64,000 nucleotides of DNA from contig NZ_CP021780.1 in NCBI RefSeq assembly GCF_002192415.1, positions 7,502,001 to 7,566,000 of the forward strand. Direction: 5' to 3'. The stretch comes from Paenibacillus donghaensis. Lineage in GTDB: Bacteria > Bacillota > Bacilli > Paenibacillales > Paenibacillaceae. Shown piece by piece: positions 10,199 through 20,259 of this stretch. A program made the position numbers and the translations under genes. A model generated the notes under the pieces. The model saw nothing but the letters and a program-made list of their open reading frames with translations, was not told where the DNA came from and did no database searches. The first letter of the stretch is position 1; each line of letters begins with the position of its first letter.

Positions 10199-10222
10199 TG
10201 CCTGCATGACCAGTAACAATCC
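10194..10222 (-). promoter_or_regulatory. RAT antiterminator site of licT
   Basis: This 29-base minus-strand copy of the RAT (GGATTGTTACTG ... GCAGGCAAAACC) overlaps the 5' strand of the following terminator. Confidence 0.92.
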
Positions 10223-10229
10223 TGTCAAC

Positions 10230-10298
10230 TATAGAACGTGAACTTAGGAATGTTAATTCGGCCAACTCCACCGTTTCATTCTTAAGTTCATCTTATAA
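10230..10298. repeat. palindromic repeat B, copy 1 (internally deleted)
   Basis: TATAGAACGTGAACTTAGGAATG at the left and CATTCTTAAGTTCATCTTATA at the right are inverted. The other three copies (29071, 33020, 47103) are 103-105 bp. This one is 69 bp and lacks the left arm of the inner stem. It lies in the transcribed leader of licT. Confidence 0.8.
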
Positions 10299-10308
10299 TA
10301 TTAAATTC

Positions 10309-10337
10309 AGTGTAGCGGGTGACCCTATGGTTGTCAA
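10309..10337 (-). promoter_or_regulatory. licT promoter
   Basis: On the minus strand, TTGACA (10337-10332) and TACACT (10314-10309) are separated by 17 bases. The -35 box is part of a consensus cre site. Confidence 0.7.
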
Positions 10338-10345
10338 CGCTTTCA
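10332..10345 (-). promoter_or_regulatory. CcpA cre site at the licT promoter
   Basis: Minus-strand TGAAAGCGTTGACA fits TGWAANCGNTNWCA at every position and overlaps the -35 box, indicating carbon catabolite repression of the antiterminator gene. Confidence 0.85.
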
Positions 10346-10352
10346 ACGAAGC

Positions 10353-10390
10353 CAAAAAAGAGAAGCCCTGAATCATCAGGACTTCACCGG
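10353..10390 (-). terminator. terminator of bglH
   Basis: On the minus strand GAAGTCCTGA pairs with TCAGGGCTTC around TGAT, followed by TCTTTTTT. It separates bglH from the licT promoter. Confidence 0.85.
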
Positions 10391-10423
10391 GGAATGTCTA
10401 ATTTGGAGCTGATTGTCGTCAGG

Positions 10424-11981
<1,558 letters not shown>

Positions 11982-12024
11982 CTAGAATTCCTATTCATGA
12001 TAAAGTAATACACTTCATTACAAA

Positions 12025-12053
12025 ACTTTAACAAGGATTGCTTGCGATGTCAA
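12025..12053 (-). promoter_or_regulatory. bglH promoter
   Basis: On the minus strand, TTGACA (12053-12048) and TAAAGT (12030-12025) are 17 bases apart, ahead of the leader. Confidence 0.6.
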
Positions 12054-12098
12054 TCCGGGGTCGCTGGCTGTATCGAGACAACGAGTCACAAGTCCAGT

Positions 12099-12860
12099 TC
12101 AACTTACGCGGCTGAGCGGTGCATCAATTACCGGCTTCTTGAACGACAGGGATAGCCATACGACCTGCGCAGCAAGGAATACCAGGATCACAACGTCTAC
12201 TGCCAGGTAGGAGCTGGTATTGTCATTGCCGACAAACTGGATCAGGTTATGTAGGAAGTGGAACAGAATTAGCGGAATAATATTGCGGTTCTTCACCATC
12301 AAGAGAGCGAGCACCGCGCCGATCAGCAAGGCGTACACAATCTGGAGCACCGTCTCAGCCGCATTCTGGCCGGAGAGGGCATTCAGTACATGCGTAACAG
12401 AGAACAGCAAGCTTGAGGTGATCACCGCAGTCTTGACGCCTTTGCCAAGAAGAGTATGCAGAATCAATCCGCGATAGAGGCTCTCTTCCACGAAGGCGAC
12501 CAACAGGGTGAAGCCAAGATAGAAGAGGATTTCGGACAGGCTGACAGGGCGGAAGCCCTTGAAGCAGATGGTTACCAGAATTACGACCAGCGGCGCATAA
12601 TAGACCCAGTTGGCTCTGGGAATGCTGCCGAGAGAACGGAAGCCCAGTGTGCCCCATTTCTGCCGGAGCGTGAAGTAGATGATCAGTACCAGGGCAATGG
12701 GAATAAAGGAGATCAGAACAGGTGAATTGCTGCTTAGCTCTTTAAGGGTAGCATAGGTTCCGGCAGCGGAAACGGCCAGGAGTAGAAGCAGTTCAATAAT
12801 GACAACAGCCCAGACAGGGTGTTTGGTTGAGAAGCTCTCGTTAGTTCTGTGGTTCGACAT
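12099..12860 (-). CDS. CPBP-family intramembrane metalloprotease-like protein
   Basis: This 253-residue polytopic protein has about seven to eight transmembrane segments. CPBP/Abi (Rce1-like) motifs are visible: EESLYRG, the His-containing FSVTHVLNAL and FHFLHNLIQF. Family members include prenyl-protein endopeptidases and bacteriocin self-immunity proteins. It overlaps the end of an upstream PadR regulator gene by 20 bases, so the pair forms an operon and is probably controlled by that regulator. The substrate is unknown. Confidence 0.85.
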   Translation of the reverse strand: MSNHRTNESFSTKHPVWAVVIIELLLLLAVSAAGTYATLKELSSNSPVLISFIPIALVLIIYFTLRQKWGTLGFRSLGSIPRANWVYYAPLVVILVTICFKGFRPVSLSEILFYLGFTLLVAFVEESLYRGLILHTLLGKGVKTAVITSSLLFSVTHVLNALSGQNAAETVLQIVYALLIGAVLALLMVKNRNIIPLILFHFLHNLIQFVGNDNTSSYLAVDVVILVFLAAQVVWLSLSFKKPVIDAPLSRVS

Positions 12861-13386
12861 GGTTTAGGTTCTTCCTCTCTTTGATATCAGTAAGCCACTG
12901 CTTCTCCATCTGGACATGACTCAGTCCGTATGCCAGCACAGACACGCGGTAATAATAATTCTCCGGATGCTCAATCTCTGCAAGCTCCCCGGTGACGATA
13001 CCTTTAACCACCTCAAGGGTGCGGATCTCATGCTCCAGCTTGAACAGGTATTCCTCGAGCAGGCGCTGACGGGGTTCTTCATCCAGATAATCGAAGAAAA
13101 AAATACGGATTAGCTGCTCGTTGCGTGCCGCCTGTAGAGGGCCGGACAGCCAAGTCAGAAATGCTTCACGCCCGCTGGGAAGCAGGGTGTAGAGCTTCTT
13201 GTTCTTGCTGTCGTCGGTCTCATTCAAGGAGACCAGCTCCTTCTCGGCCAGCCGCTTAAGCGCAGGATAGAGGCTGCCGAAGCTAGCCTTGTAGAAGATG
13301 CCAACAGAGCTGTCGATCGTCTTCTTCAAATCGTATCCGCTCATCGTTCCTTCCATCAGCATTCCTAGGATAATATTCTCAAGCAC
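12841..13386 (-). CDS. PadR-family transcriptional regulator
   Basis: This 181-residue protein has an N-terminal winged helix (MLENIILGMLMEGTMSGYDLKKTID with FGSLYPALKRLAEKELV) and a C-terminal helical dimerisation region of the Vir_act_alpha_C type, as in long PadR proteins. It reads into the CPBP protease gene with a short overlap. PadR proteins usually repress their own operon and a transporter or membrane gene and respond to small lipophilic compounds. No clear operator was found upstream. Confidence 0.88.
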   Translation of the reverse strand: MLENIILGMLMEGTMSGYDLKKTIDSSVGIFYKASFGSLYPALKRLAEKELVSLNETDDSKNKKLYTLLPSGREAFLTWLSGPLQAARNEQLIRIFFFDYLDEEPRQRLLEEYLFKLEHEIRTLEVVKGIVTGELAEIEHPENYYYRVSVLAYGLSHVQMEKQWLTDIKERKNLNHVEPQN

Positions 13387-13480
13387 GGTTTCACCATCCT
13401 TATCAATGTATCCGTTCGATATATCGATTAGCTATATTTGTATGATGCCATCATTTCCCTCTGTTGTCAACAATCAAAAT

Positions 13481-14506
13481 TTAAACTTTCAAAAGACCAT
13501 GCTGCAGCTCAGAGGTTTCAACCTGAATGGTGGCGTGGGAAAGATTGAACCGCTGCTCCAGCAGCGACACCGACTGCTGCAGAATATGCTGGGCATTGGG
13601 CTTGTCTTCAACCAGCAGATGGCAGGATATCGCATTGAGGCCTGAGGTAATGGTCCAGATATGCAGGTCATGGACATCCAGTACACCTTCAAGCTCAAGC
13701 AGCGCCGCCTTGACTCTTGCAGCATTGATATTGCCGGGTGTTCCTTCCATAAGAATATGAAAAGCGTGCTTCACCACTCCCCAGGCACTTCTGAGGATCA
13801 GCAGAGCGACCAGAACACTGATGATCGGATCAGCCGCATACCAGCCGGACAAGGCCATAATCAGCCCGGCAAGAATTGCTCCGACCGAACCGAGTGCATC
13901 GCCGATAATATGAAGATAGGCGCTGCGGACATTCAGATTATCCTTTACATCGCTTTTGCGCATTAACATCCAGGCGCTGACCAGATTGGCGAGCAGGCCT
14001 ATTGCAGCAATAATCATCATCGAACCGCTGGCTACCGCCGGAGGTTCCGCAAAGCGCTGGATTGCTTCCCAGATGATGAATCCGGCAATAACGAACAGTG
14101 TAACCCCGTTAAACAATGCCGCGAGTACCTCGAAGCGGTAGAAGCCATAGGTGTTCTTCACAGAGGCCGGCTTCACAGCGAAGATCATCGCCACTAGGCT
14201 GAGTGCAAGCGACCCGGTGTCGCTGAGCATGTGGCCGGAGTCGGACAGCAGCGCCAGACTGTTCGTAATTAATCCGCCGAAGAATTCCAGGAACATGATC
14301 CCGCCTGTGATCAAGAGGGCAATCAGCAGGCCCTTCTTATTATTGGGGGCATGAGAATGACCGTGATGGCCGTGCCCGTGATGATCGTGTCCATCATTGC
14401 TGCTTGCGTGTTCGGGATGATCATGCCCATGGCTGCTGCCAGTGTGTTGGTGTTCTTCGTGGTCATGGCCCTCGTGGTCGTGGTGGCTATGAGAATATGT
14501 AGTCAT
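13481..14506 (-). CDS. CDF-family zinc (Zn/Cd/Co) efflux transporter
   Basis: This proton-coupled cation diffusion facilitator has six transmembrane segments, metal-binding HxxxD/DxxxD motifs (LLSDSGHMLSDTGSLA and IIGDALGSVGAI) and a cytoplasmic C-terminal domain with LDVHDLHIWTI. An unusually His-rich N-terminus of about 50 residues probably buffers zinc. The ATG at 14506 is preferred (341 residues) because AAGGGAG lies eight bases before it. The upstream ATG at 14545 falls inside the operator palindrome. It is divergent from the zinc ATPase gene and shares a similar operator, so both are probably induced by the same metal. Confidence 0.93.
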   Translation of the reverse strand: MTTYSHSHHDHEGHDHEEHQHTGSSHGHDHPEHASSNDGHDHHGHGHHGHSHAPNNKKGLLIALLITGGIMFLEFFGGLITNSLALLSDSGHMLSDTGSLALSLVAMIFAVKPASVKNTYGFYRFEVLAALFNGVTLFVIAGFIIWEAIQRFAEPPAVASGSMMIIAAIGLLANLVSAWMLMRKSDVKDNLNVRSAYLHIIGDALGSVGAILAGLIMALSGWYAADPIISVLVALLILRSAWGVVKHAFHILMEGTPGNINAARVKAALLELEGVLDVHDLHIWTITSGLNAISCHLLVEDKPNAQHILQQSVSLLEQRFNLSHATIQVETSELQHGLLKV

Positions 14507-14525
14507 TGGTATTGCTCCCTTCATA

Positions 14526-14580
14526 ACATATGAATGATTGCTCATATGTTTATATTAACTTCCTGAACAGGCAATTACAA
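14526..14580 (-). promoter_or_regulatory. promoter and ArsR/SmtB-type operator of the CDF gene
   Basis: On the minus strand TTGTAA (14580-14575) and TAATAT (14557-14552) are 17 bases apart. Immediately downstream ACATATGA (14526-14533) and TCATATGT (14542-14549) are perfect inverted arms separated by eight bases, the layout expected for a zinc or cadmium-sensing ArsR repressor site. Confidence 0.7.
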
Positions 14581-14660
14581 GTACCAATGTGGCAGCTTAT
14601 ATCAAGTGAACTTCAACAATATAGTTTCTGAAATTAAAGCTGCGGTTATCCATAAATGGA

Positions 14661-14690
14661 TTGACACTTAAAGAAAAAGAGGAATATAAT
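14661..14690 (+). promoter_or_regulatory. promoter of the zinc ATPase gene
   Basis: TTGACA (14661-14666) and TATAAT (14685-14690) are both consensus and 18 bases apart. Confidence 0.85.
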
Positions 14691-14704
14691 ATGATAAAGT
14701 CAAC

Positions 14705-14724
14705 ACATGAACAAGTGCTCATAT
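14705..14724 (+). promoter_or_regulatory. ArsR/SmtB-type operator of the zinc ATPase gene
   Basis: ATGAACA-AG-TGCTCAT is an inverted repeat with one mismatch, about 14 bases downstream of the -10 box. It resembles the CDF operator and known CadC/CzrA sites. Confidence 0.65.
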
Positions 14725-14751
14725 ATAGTTTCATCAAGGGAGCTGAGTAGT

Positions 14752-17028
14752 TTGAGTAGCTTAGAAGGACAAGTGAAAAGTCAATGGATACTCGATGGTT
14801 TGGATTGTGCAAATTGTGCGAGAAAGATTGAAGACAAAGTAACCAAGATTGAAGGCGTATCGGCATGTTCGGTCAATTTCGTAACCAAGACGCTTACCAT
14901 GGAAACCTCGGAGGATTATGCCGAATCTGCGGCAGCCCAGGCACAGCGCGCCGTAACTGCCCTGGAGCCGGGGGTGAAGCTGAGAAAGAAACCGTCGGCA
15001 AGCCGTCCGCAGCCGCTGCGAGCTGCTTCCAATCCTGCAGTGCATGAAGATGTGCACCCTCACATGCATCAGGATACTGAGGGATGTGAAGGGCAGCCTG
15101 ATGCCCACGATCACGGTCATGAACACGCGCATATGCATGATCACGGGGATGGCCATTCTCATGAGCATGGGGAAGGCAGTGCGCGTAACATTCTGCTGCG
15201 TCTGGCTGGCGGCGGGATACTCGCAGGCGCCGGAATGCTGCTGCCGGTCAGCGGCCTGGCGGAGCTGCTGCTCTTCCTGGCCGCCTACGTAATTGTGGGC
15301 GGCGAAGTGGTCTGGCGGGCTTTGCGCAACATTGTACGCGGACAGGTGTTTGATGAGAATTTCCTGATGGCACTGGCTACAATAGGCGCTTTTGCAATAG
15401 GAGAGTACCCGGAAGGTGTTGCGGTTATGCTCTTCTATCAGATTGGGGAGCTGTTCCAGGGGATGGCAGTCAACCGTTCCCGCCGTTCGATTACGGCGCT
15501 GATGGATATCCGTCCTGAATTTGCCAACCTCAAGCAAGGAGAAGACCTCAGAAAGGTCTCGCCTGAAGAGGTGGCAATCGGCGATATCATTATAGTAAAG
15601 CCAGGTGAGAAGGTGCCGCTGGACGGTGTGATCCTGGAGGGCAAGGCCATGATGGATACATCGGCACTCACCGGGGAGTCGGTGCCGCGTGCAGCGGAGC
15701 CAGGCAGCAAGGTGCTCAGCGGCTTTATTAACCGCAACGGTGTGATTACAGTTGAGGTTACCCAGACCTTCGGGGAATCGGCAGTATCCAAGATCCTCGA
15801 GCTGGTCCAGAATGCTTCGGCCAACAAAGCCAAGACCGAGAATTTCATCACCAAGTTTGCCCGTGCCTATACCCCGGTTGTAGTCATCACAGCGGTATTG
15901 CTGGCTGTGCTGCCTCCATTGCTGCTTAGCGGAGCCACCTTCACCGACTGGATCTACCGGGCACTTGTCTTTCTGGTAATCTCGTGCCCTTGCGCACTGG
16001 TGGTTTCAATTCCGCTTGGCTTCTTCGGAGGAATCGGAGCGGCGTCCAAGAACGGTATCCTGATTAAAGGCAGCAATTACCTGGAAGCACTGAATGATGT
16101 GAAGATTGTAGTCTTCGATAAGACCGGTACATTGACCAAAGGGAAGTTTGAAGTAGCTGGCCTCTATCCTTCGGAAGGCACGGCAGAGAATGAGCTGCTG
16201 CGGATCGCAGCATATGCTGAGAGCCACTCCAACCATCCGATAGCCGATTCGATCCGCACGGCGTATGCCAAGAACATCCCGCAGGATGCAGCCACGGGAT
16301 ACAATGAAATATCCGGCCATGGCATTGAAGTGACCGTGGACGGACAGACCGTCTATGCCGGGAACGCGCGGCTGATGGAACGCGAAGGCATTGCTTACGC
16401 AGCGCCTGGGAAGCTGGGCACCATAGTCCATGTGGCCGTGGGGAAGCAATACCTTGGCCACCTGGTAATTGCCGATGAGGTGAAGGAGGATTCACAGCGG
16501 ACCATCCAGTCCCTGAAGGCGATTGGCATCCGCAAGACAGTTATGCTGACAGGAGATGCCACTTCCGTAGGCGAGGATGTCGGCAAGCAGCTGGGGATCG
16601 ATGAAGTGTTTGGCGACTTGCTGCCGCAGCATAAGGTCGAGGCGATTGAACGTCTGGAAGCTGAGAAGCAGCCGCGTGAGAAGATTGTATTTGTCGGCGA
16701 CGGCATCAATGACACTCCGGTGCTGGCGAGAGCCGACGTCGGGATTGCCATGGGCGGACTGGGATCAGACGCTGCTATTGAAGCGGCCGATATCGTCATT
16801 ATGACCGATGAGCCGTCGAAGATTGCCACGGCGATCGGGATTGCCAAGCGCACACGCAGGATTGTCTGGCAGAATATTCTGTTTGCGCTGGGTGTGAAGG
16901 CTATCTTCCTGCTGTTGGGCGCGTTCGGAATTGCGACCATGTGGGAAGCGGTATTCTCTGATGTGGGGGTAACCGTCCTGGCGGTGCTGAACAGCATCCG
17001 CGCCTTAAAGGTTCCGGGCCAGGCATAA
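14752..17028 (+). CDS. Zn/Cd/Pb-exporting P1B-type ATPase
   Basis: The protein has an N-terminal heavy-metal domain with the CxxC motif GLDCANCARK, a His/Asp-rich linker (about residues 95-150), TGES in the actuator domain, the CPC ion motif in SCPCALVVS, the phosphorylated Asp in DKTGTLTKG and the hinge GDGINDTP. These place it with ZntA/CadA divalent exporters. I take the TTG at 14752 (758 residues) because AAGGGAGCTG lies before it. The ATG at 14707 falls inside the operator. It is divergent from the CDF transporter and probably derepressed by the same metal sensor. Confidence 0.94.
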   Translation: MSSLEGQVKSQWILDGLDCANCARKIEDKVTKIEGVSACSVNFVTKTLTMETSEDYAESAAAQAQRAVTALEPGVKLRKKPSASRPQPLRAASNPAVHEDVHPHMHQDTEGCEGQPDAHDHGHEHAHMHDHGDGHSHEHGEGSARNILLRLAGGGILAGAGMLLPVSGLAELLLFLAAYVIVGGEVVWRALRNIVRGQVFDENFLMALATIGAFAIGEYPEGVAVMLFYQIGELFQGMAVNRSRRSITALMDIRPEFANLKQGEDLRKVSPEEVAIGDIIIVKPGEKVPLDGVILEGKAMMDTSALTGESVPRAAEPGSKVLSGFINRNGVITVEVTQTFGESAVSKILELVQNASANKAKTENFITKFARAYTPVVVITAVLLAVLPPLLLSGATFTDWIYRALVFLVISCPCALVVSIPLGFFGGIGAASKNGILIKGSNYLEALNDVKIVVFDKTGTLTKGKFEVAGLYPSEGTAENELLRIAAYAESHSNHPIADSIRTAYAKNIPQDAATGYNEISGHGIEVTVDGQTVYAGNARLMEREGIAYAAPGKLGTIVHVAVGKQYLGHLVIADEVKEDSQRTIQSLKAIGIRKTVMLTGDATSVGEDVGKQLGIDEVFGDLLPQHKVEAIERLEAEKQPREKIVFVGDGINDTPVLARADVGIAMGGLGSDAAIEAADIVIMTDEPSKIATAIGIAKRTRRIVWQNILFALGVKAIFLLLGAFGIATMWEAVFSDVGVTVLAVLNSIRALKVPGQA

Positions 17029-17078
17029 ATGCCTCTGAATCCGCGCGGCAGCAGGCAAGTGGTTATAGTCCAGCACAC

Positions 17079-17121
17079 AAAAAACCAGCAAGTTCCGTCA
17101 ACCGGAGGCTTGCTGGTTTTT
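17079..17121. terminator. bidirectional terminator between the zinc ATPase and lactate dehydrogenase genes
   Basis: AAAAACCAGCAAG and CTTGCTGGTTTTT form a perfect stem with A and T tracts on the two sides. It lies between convergent genes. Confidence 0.9.
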
Positions 17122-17144
17122 GATATGGGTTGGTCTATTACCGA

Positions 17145-18113
17145 TTATTCCGTTATTCGTTCCGCCAGTTGCAGTCTGTCGATCCCGGCACGGATGATGC
17201 TGCAGGACGCATTAAACTTCTCCGCTTCCTCGCTGCTCAGGTTCAGCTCCAGCAGCTCCTTGATTCCATCTCTGCCGATGATGGCGGGCACGCCTGCGCA
17301 TACTCCGTCCAGCCCGTATTCGCCCTCCAGGATCGCAGAGACGGCGATAATCTTGTGCTCGTCATTGAGGATGGCGCGGGTAATGTACGCCAGGGCGCTG
17401 CCAATGCCGAAATGCGTTGAGCCCTTGCGTGTGAATATCTCCCATCCGGCATCCTTGGTCTTGCGGGCAATATCCTCCAGATCCAGCTGGCTGAAGCGCT
17501 CACGGTGCTGCTCCATAATCTGCAGGATCGGCTTGCCGCCGATGGTTACATGCGACCAGGCCACGAACTGGGACTCGCCATGCTCGCCGAGGGCATAGCC
17601 GTTTACGCTGCGCGGATCGATGGAGAACACATCCGACAGCAGCGTCTTAAGACGCGAGGAGTCAATGGAGGTACCCGTACCGATCACGCGGTGCCGGGGC
17701 AGCCCGGATATTTTCCAAACCATATAAGTGACAATATCCACCGGATTCGCGGCAATGACGAAGATTCCGTCGAACCCACTGGCCATAATATTGGTGACAA
17801 TCTCTTGAGTAATCACCGCGGCATCATCCAGCACATCCAGACGGGTCTGCCCCGGTTTCGGATTGGCTCCGGCAGTCAGAACAATGACGTCCATTCCGGC
17901 GCAGTCATTGAATGTTCCCGCGTATACTTTGGTGCGTGATCCAGTGAAGTCCATACAGTGGGAAAGATCAAGCGCCTGAGCCATCGCCCGGTCATAAGTG
18001 CGGTCAATCATCATAATCTCATCGCATATCGCCTGGTTAACCATGGAATAAGCGCAGCTGGAACCAACCATACCGGAGCCTACGATTGCCACTTTTCTCG
18101 ATTTACTTTTCAA
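17145..18113 (-). CDS. ldh: L-lactate dehydrogenase
   Basis: The 322-residue enzyme interconverts pyruvate and L-lactate with NADH. The Rossmann motif [12 protein letters not shown], the mobile-loop Arg in GQTRLDVL, the substrate Arg region with [10 protein letters not shown] and the catalytic His in GEHGES are all present. The loop sequence ahead of the Arg fits lactate rather than malate dehydrogenase. It appears monocistronic and convergent with the zinc ATPase gene. A role in fermentative NAD regeneration is the likely one. Confidence 0.92.
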   Translation of the reverse strand: MKSKSRKVAIVGSGMVGSSCAYSMVNQAICDEIMMIDRTYDRAMAQALDLSHCMDFTGSRTKVYAGTFNDCAGMDVIVLTAGANPKPGQTRLDVLDDAAVITQEIVTNIMASGFDGIFVIAANPVDIVTYMVWKISGLPRHRVIGTGTSIDSSRLKTLLSDVFSIDPRSVNGYALGEHGESQFVAWSHVTIGGKPILQIMEQHRERFSQLDLEDIARKTKDAGWEIFTRKGSTHFGIGSALAYITRAILNDEHKIIAVSAILEGEYGLDGVCAGVPAIIGRDGIKELLELNLSSEEAEKFNASCSIIRAGIDRLQLAERITE

Positions 18114-18360
18114 TTGCCTTATCCCCGCTCTCTGAGAGTTATACCCGGACTGCTTCGCTCAGCGGCACAGAGGCAGCGGCAGCCTGCAGTCAGGTATGCT
18201 TATATTCTAACGTATCCAGCCGTAAGTTACCTGACATGGATTCCAGAAAATCAATCGGGAGCTCTCGTATTTCGCCACAAATTCCATGAAGAGTCAGCTT
18301 CAAAAGCGGCGGATTGGTTATACCATTAACGTATGCAAAATTTTGCAGGAGGAATGTTAC

Positions 18361-19371
18361 ATGTCAATGAACCGTAAAATTATTTTGGACTCCAGACCGC
18401 AGGGAATGCCGGAACCCCGGAATTTCGCATTTCAAGAAGAACCGGCGACTGCTCCGGCGGCAGGTGAGGTGCTGGTGAAGACATTGTATGTTTCTGTAGA
18501 TCCCTATATGCGCGGGCGGATGAACGCCGGTAAATCCTATGCCAAGCCTTATGAAGTAGGCGGAGTTATGGGCGGAGGAGCCGTCGGACAGGTGGTCGAA
18601 TCTGCTGCTGATTCTTTCTCCAAGGGAGATATCGTCAGCGGTGGCTGGGGCTGGCAGACCCTGGCGGTAGTTGGGGCCGCTTCACTGCGCCCCATAGACC
18701 GTGAACTTGCGCCTATTTCAACGGCTCTGGGCGTGCTTGGCATGACCGGGCTGACCGCGTATTTCGGATTGCTTGCTATCGGGGACCCGCAGCCGGGAGA
18801 AACCGTGGTAGTATCCGGCGCGGGCGGCGCAGTTGGCATGATTGTAGCCCAACTGGCCAAGATCAAGGGCGCGCGTGTTGTGGGTATCTCCGGCTCCGAG
18901 CTGAAGAACAGCTATCTGAAGCAGGAGTTGGGTGTGGATGCAGTCGTCAATTATAAGACGGATGAGCTGGAGGAGGCGTTGGAAGCGGCCTGCCCGGACG
19001 GAGTGGATGTGTATTTCGATAATGTCGGCGGCGAGATCTCCGATGCAGTCCTGCGGAGGATCAACAAAAATGCCCGTATCCCCATCTGCGGCCAAATTTC
19101 GCTCTACAACCTGAAGCAGTCTGATCAAGGTCCAAGGGTGCAAAGTATTTTGTTAACCAATACAGCCCTGATGAAGGGATTTCTGGTAGGCGATTATGCC
19201 AAGGACTCTCCGCAAGCGCTGAAGGAGCTGGCCGGCTGGTTGCAGGAAGGCAAGCTGAAGCATGCCGAGAATATCATTGAAGGATTTGAGCGGATTCCGG
19301 AGGCTTTTCTTGGTTTGTTCAGCGGTGATAATCTTGGCAAACAGCTGGTGAAGGTAGCGGAAGTGGAATAG
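18361..19371 (+). CDS. NADP-dependent MDR-family oxidoreductase (YncB/PTGR-like)
   Basis: This 336-residue zinc-free medium-chain reductase resembles leukotriene B4 12-hydroxydehydrogenase and E. coli CurA. It shows YVSVDPYMRGRM, the nucleotide motif VSGAGGAVGMIVAQLAK, VDAVVNYKT and DVYFDNVGGEI. Such enzymes reduce alpha,beta-unsaturated aldehydes and ketones with NADPH. The frame is open 25 codons further upstream, but the ATG at 18361 has GCAGGAGG at the right distance and fits family N-termini. A terminator follows directly. Confidence 0.9.
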   Translation: MSMNRKIILDSRPQGMPEPRNFAFQEEPATAPAAGEVLVKTLYVSVDPYMRGRMNAGKSYAKPYEVGGVMGGGAVGQVVESAADSFSKGDIVSGGWGWQTLAVVGAASLRPIDRELAPISTALGVLGMTGLTAYFGLLAIGDPQPGETVVVSGAGGAVGMIVAQLAKIKGARVVGISGSELKNSYLKQELGVDAVVNYKTDELEEALEAACPDGVDVYFDNVGGEISDAVLRRINKNARIPICGQISLYNLKQSDQGPRVQSILLTNTALMKGFLVGDYAKDSPQALKELAGWLQEGKLKHAENIIEGFERIPEAFLGLFSGDNLGKQLVKVAEVE

Positions 19372-19394
19372 AATTGCGATATATAAGGCCAATA

Positions 19395-19435
19395 GCCCGC
19401 TTCTTCTTGCGTATGCGCAGGAGAAGCGGGTTTTT
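19395..19435 (+). terminator. intrinsic terminator
   Basis: GCCCGCTTCTTC pairs imperfectly with GAGAAGCGGG around TTGCGTATGCGCA, followed by TTTTT. Confidence 0.85.
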
Positions 19436-19436
19436 A

Positions 19437-19540
19437 AATATAAGAATTTATATGTTGCATGTCATAAATTATCCTTCTATTTCCCGCAGAAACGGATGCC
19501 GCCTCTTACAGAGGACGCCGAAGTAGTTTCTTCTTGTTTG
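19437..19540. repeat. dispersed repeat A, copy 2
   Basis: Shares AAATATAAGAATTTATATGT, the ATTATCCTTCTATTTC block and GCAGAAACGGATGCC with copies 1 and 3, and continues as CCTCTTACAGAGG and GTAGTTTCTTCTTG. The AGAAACGG and GTTTCTTC ends can pair, making a long hairpin. Confidence 0.8.
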
Positions 19541-19571
19541 TAGGGATAAAAAGGAATGCATAGCCCGGACC

Positions 19572-20078
19572 TTAAGTCCGGGGCTGGGGAAGTGGAGCCT
19601 GGGGCGGAACCATAGCGGTGTATCTTTTATACATAAACCATCTCCAGTGTACAATCATCCCGAAGGCCAGAATGAAGAACAGACCGCCGGATTGCGGCAC
19701 CGACACATAACGGTTGATGACCTCATGCAGCAGCGTGCGCACCAGGAGCAGTCCAAGCAGGATAAAAGCGAAGCTTTTGGAGCGCTGGGCATAGACATGT
19801 CCGTCTTTGTGTTCAAACTTGGTACTGCGGATCAGCGGATATGCAAAAATAAACCAGCCTACAAGGAAAGCCAGGGCGGCCCACCAAAGTGGAAAACGGA
19901 CCTCGGGAACCACAAACATGGCGAAGCCGGTGGACATGCCTAACGGCGGAATCCAGATTTTGCGGATAGTTACGGGACGGGCACTTGCTTTCAGGCGGAT
20001 AAAAATCACCATCAGTGCCATAAACACCGCTCCCACAGTGGAGCCGATATGCAATAACGAGGGGTTGATGTTACCCAT
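19572..20078 (-). CDS. ccdC: CcdC-family membrane protein
   Basis: The 168-residue product has about five transmembrane helices and matches Bacillus CcdC (DUF1453), for example in IRKIWIPPLGMSTGFAMFV and YAQRSKSFAFILLGLLLVR. CcdC is encoded with cytochrome c maturation genes in Bacillus but is not essential for that process, and its role is unclear. Here it stands alone. The C-terminal tail is Pro-rich. Confidence 0.82.
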   Translation of the reverse strand: MGNINPSLLHIGSTVGAVFMALMVIFIRLKASARPVTIRKIWIPPLGMSTGFAMFVVPEVRFPLWWAALAFLVGWFIFAYPLIRSTKFEHKDGHVYAQRSKSFAFILLGLLLVRTLLHEVINRYVSVPQSGGLFFILAFGMIVHWRWFMYKRYTAMVPPQAPLPQPRT

Positions 20079-20259
20079 AATTCACGACCTCTCTGTGATT
20101 TAAGTCACTTACTTTCTTCATTATAACAGAAAAGGAATGGCAAAACATCGCGGGTGGGGGGCGGGCGGACGGTGGAATCGAGCCGAGACAAAAAAAGTAA
20201 TTATTCAACAAAAAAATGCAGCAACGTTGTAGCCATAAATAGTTCTTTGGGTGATGTAA

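Noticed and set aside
14707..14751. ATG at 14707 as start of the zinc ATPase
   Set aside because: It lies inside the operator palindrome, close to the likely transcription start, and has no ribosome site. The TTG at 14752 does.
19469..19654. Minus-strand 61-codon frame ending in [10 protein letters not shown]
   Set aside because: The end is dispersed repeat A and the rest overlaps the ccdC 3' region. It is the same peptide as at the end of BglP because of the repeat, not a gene.
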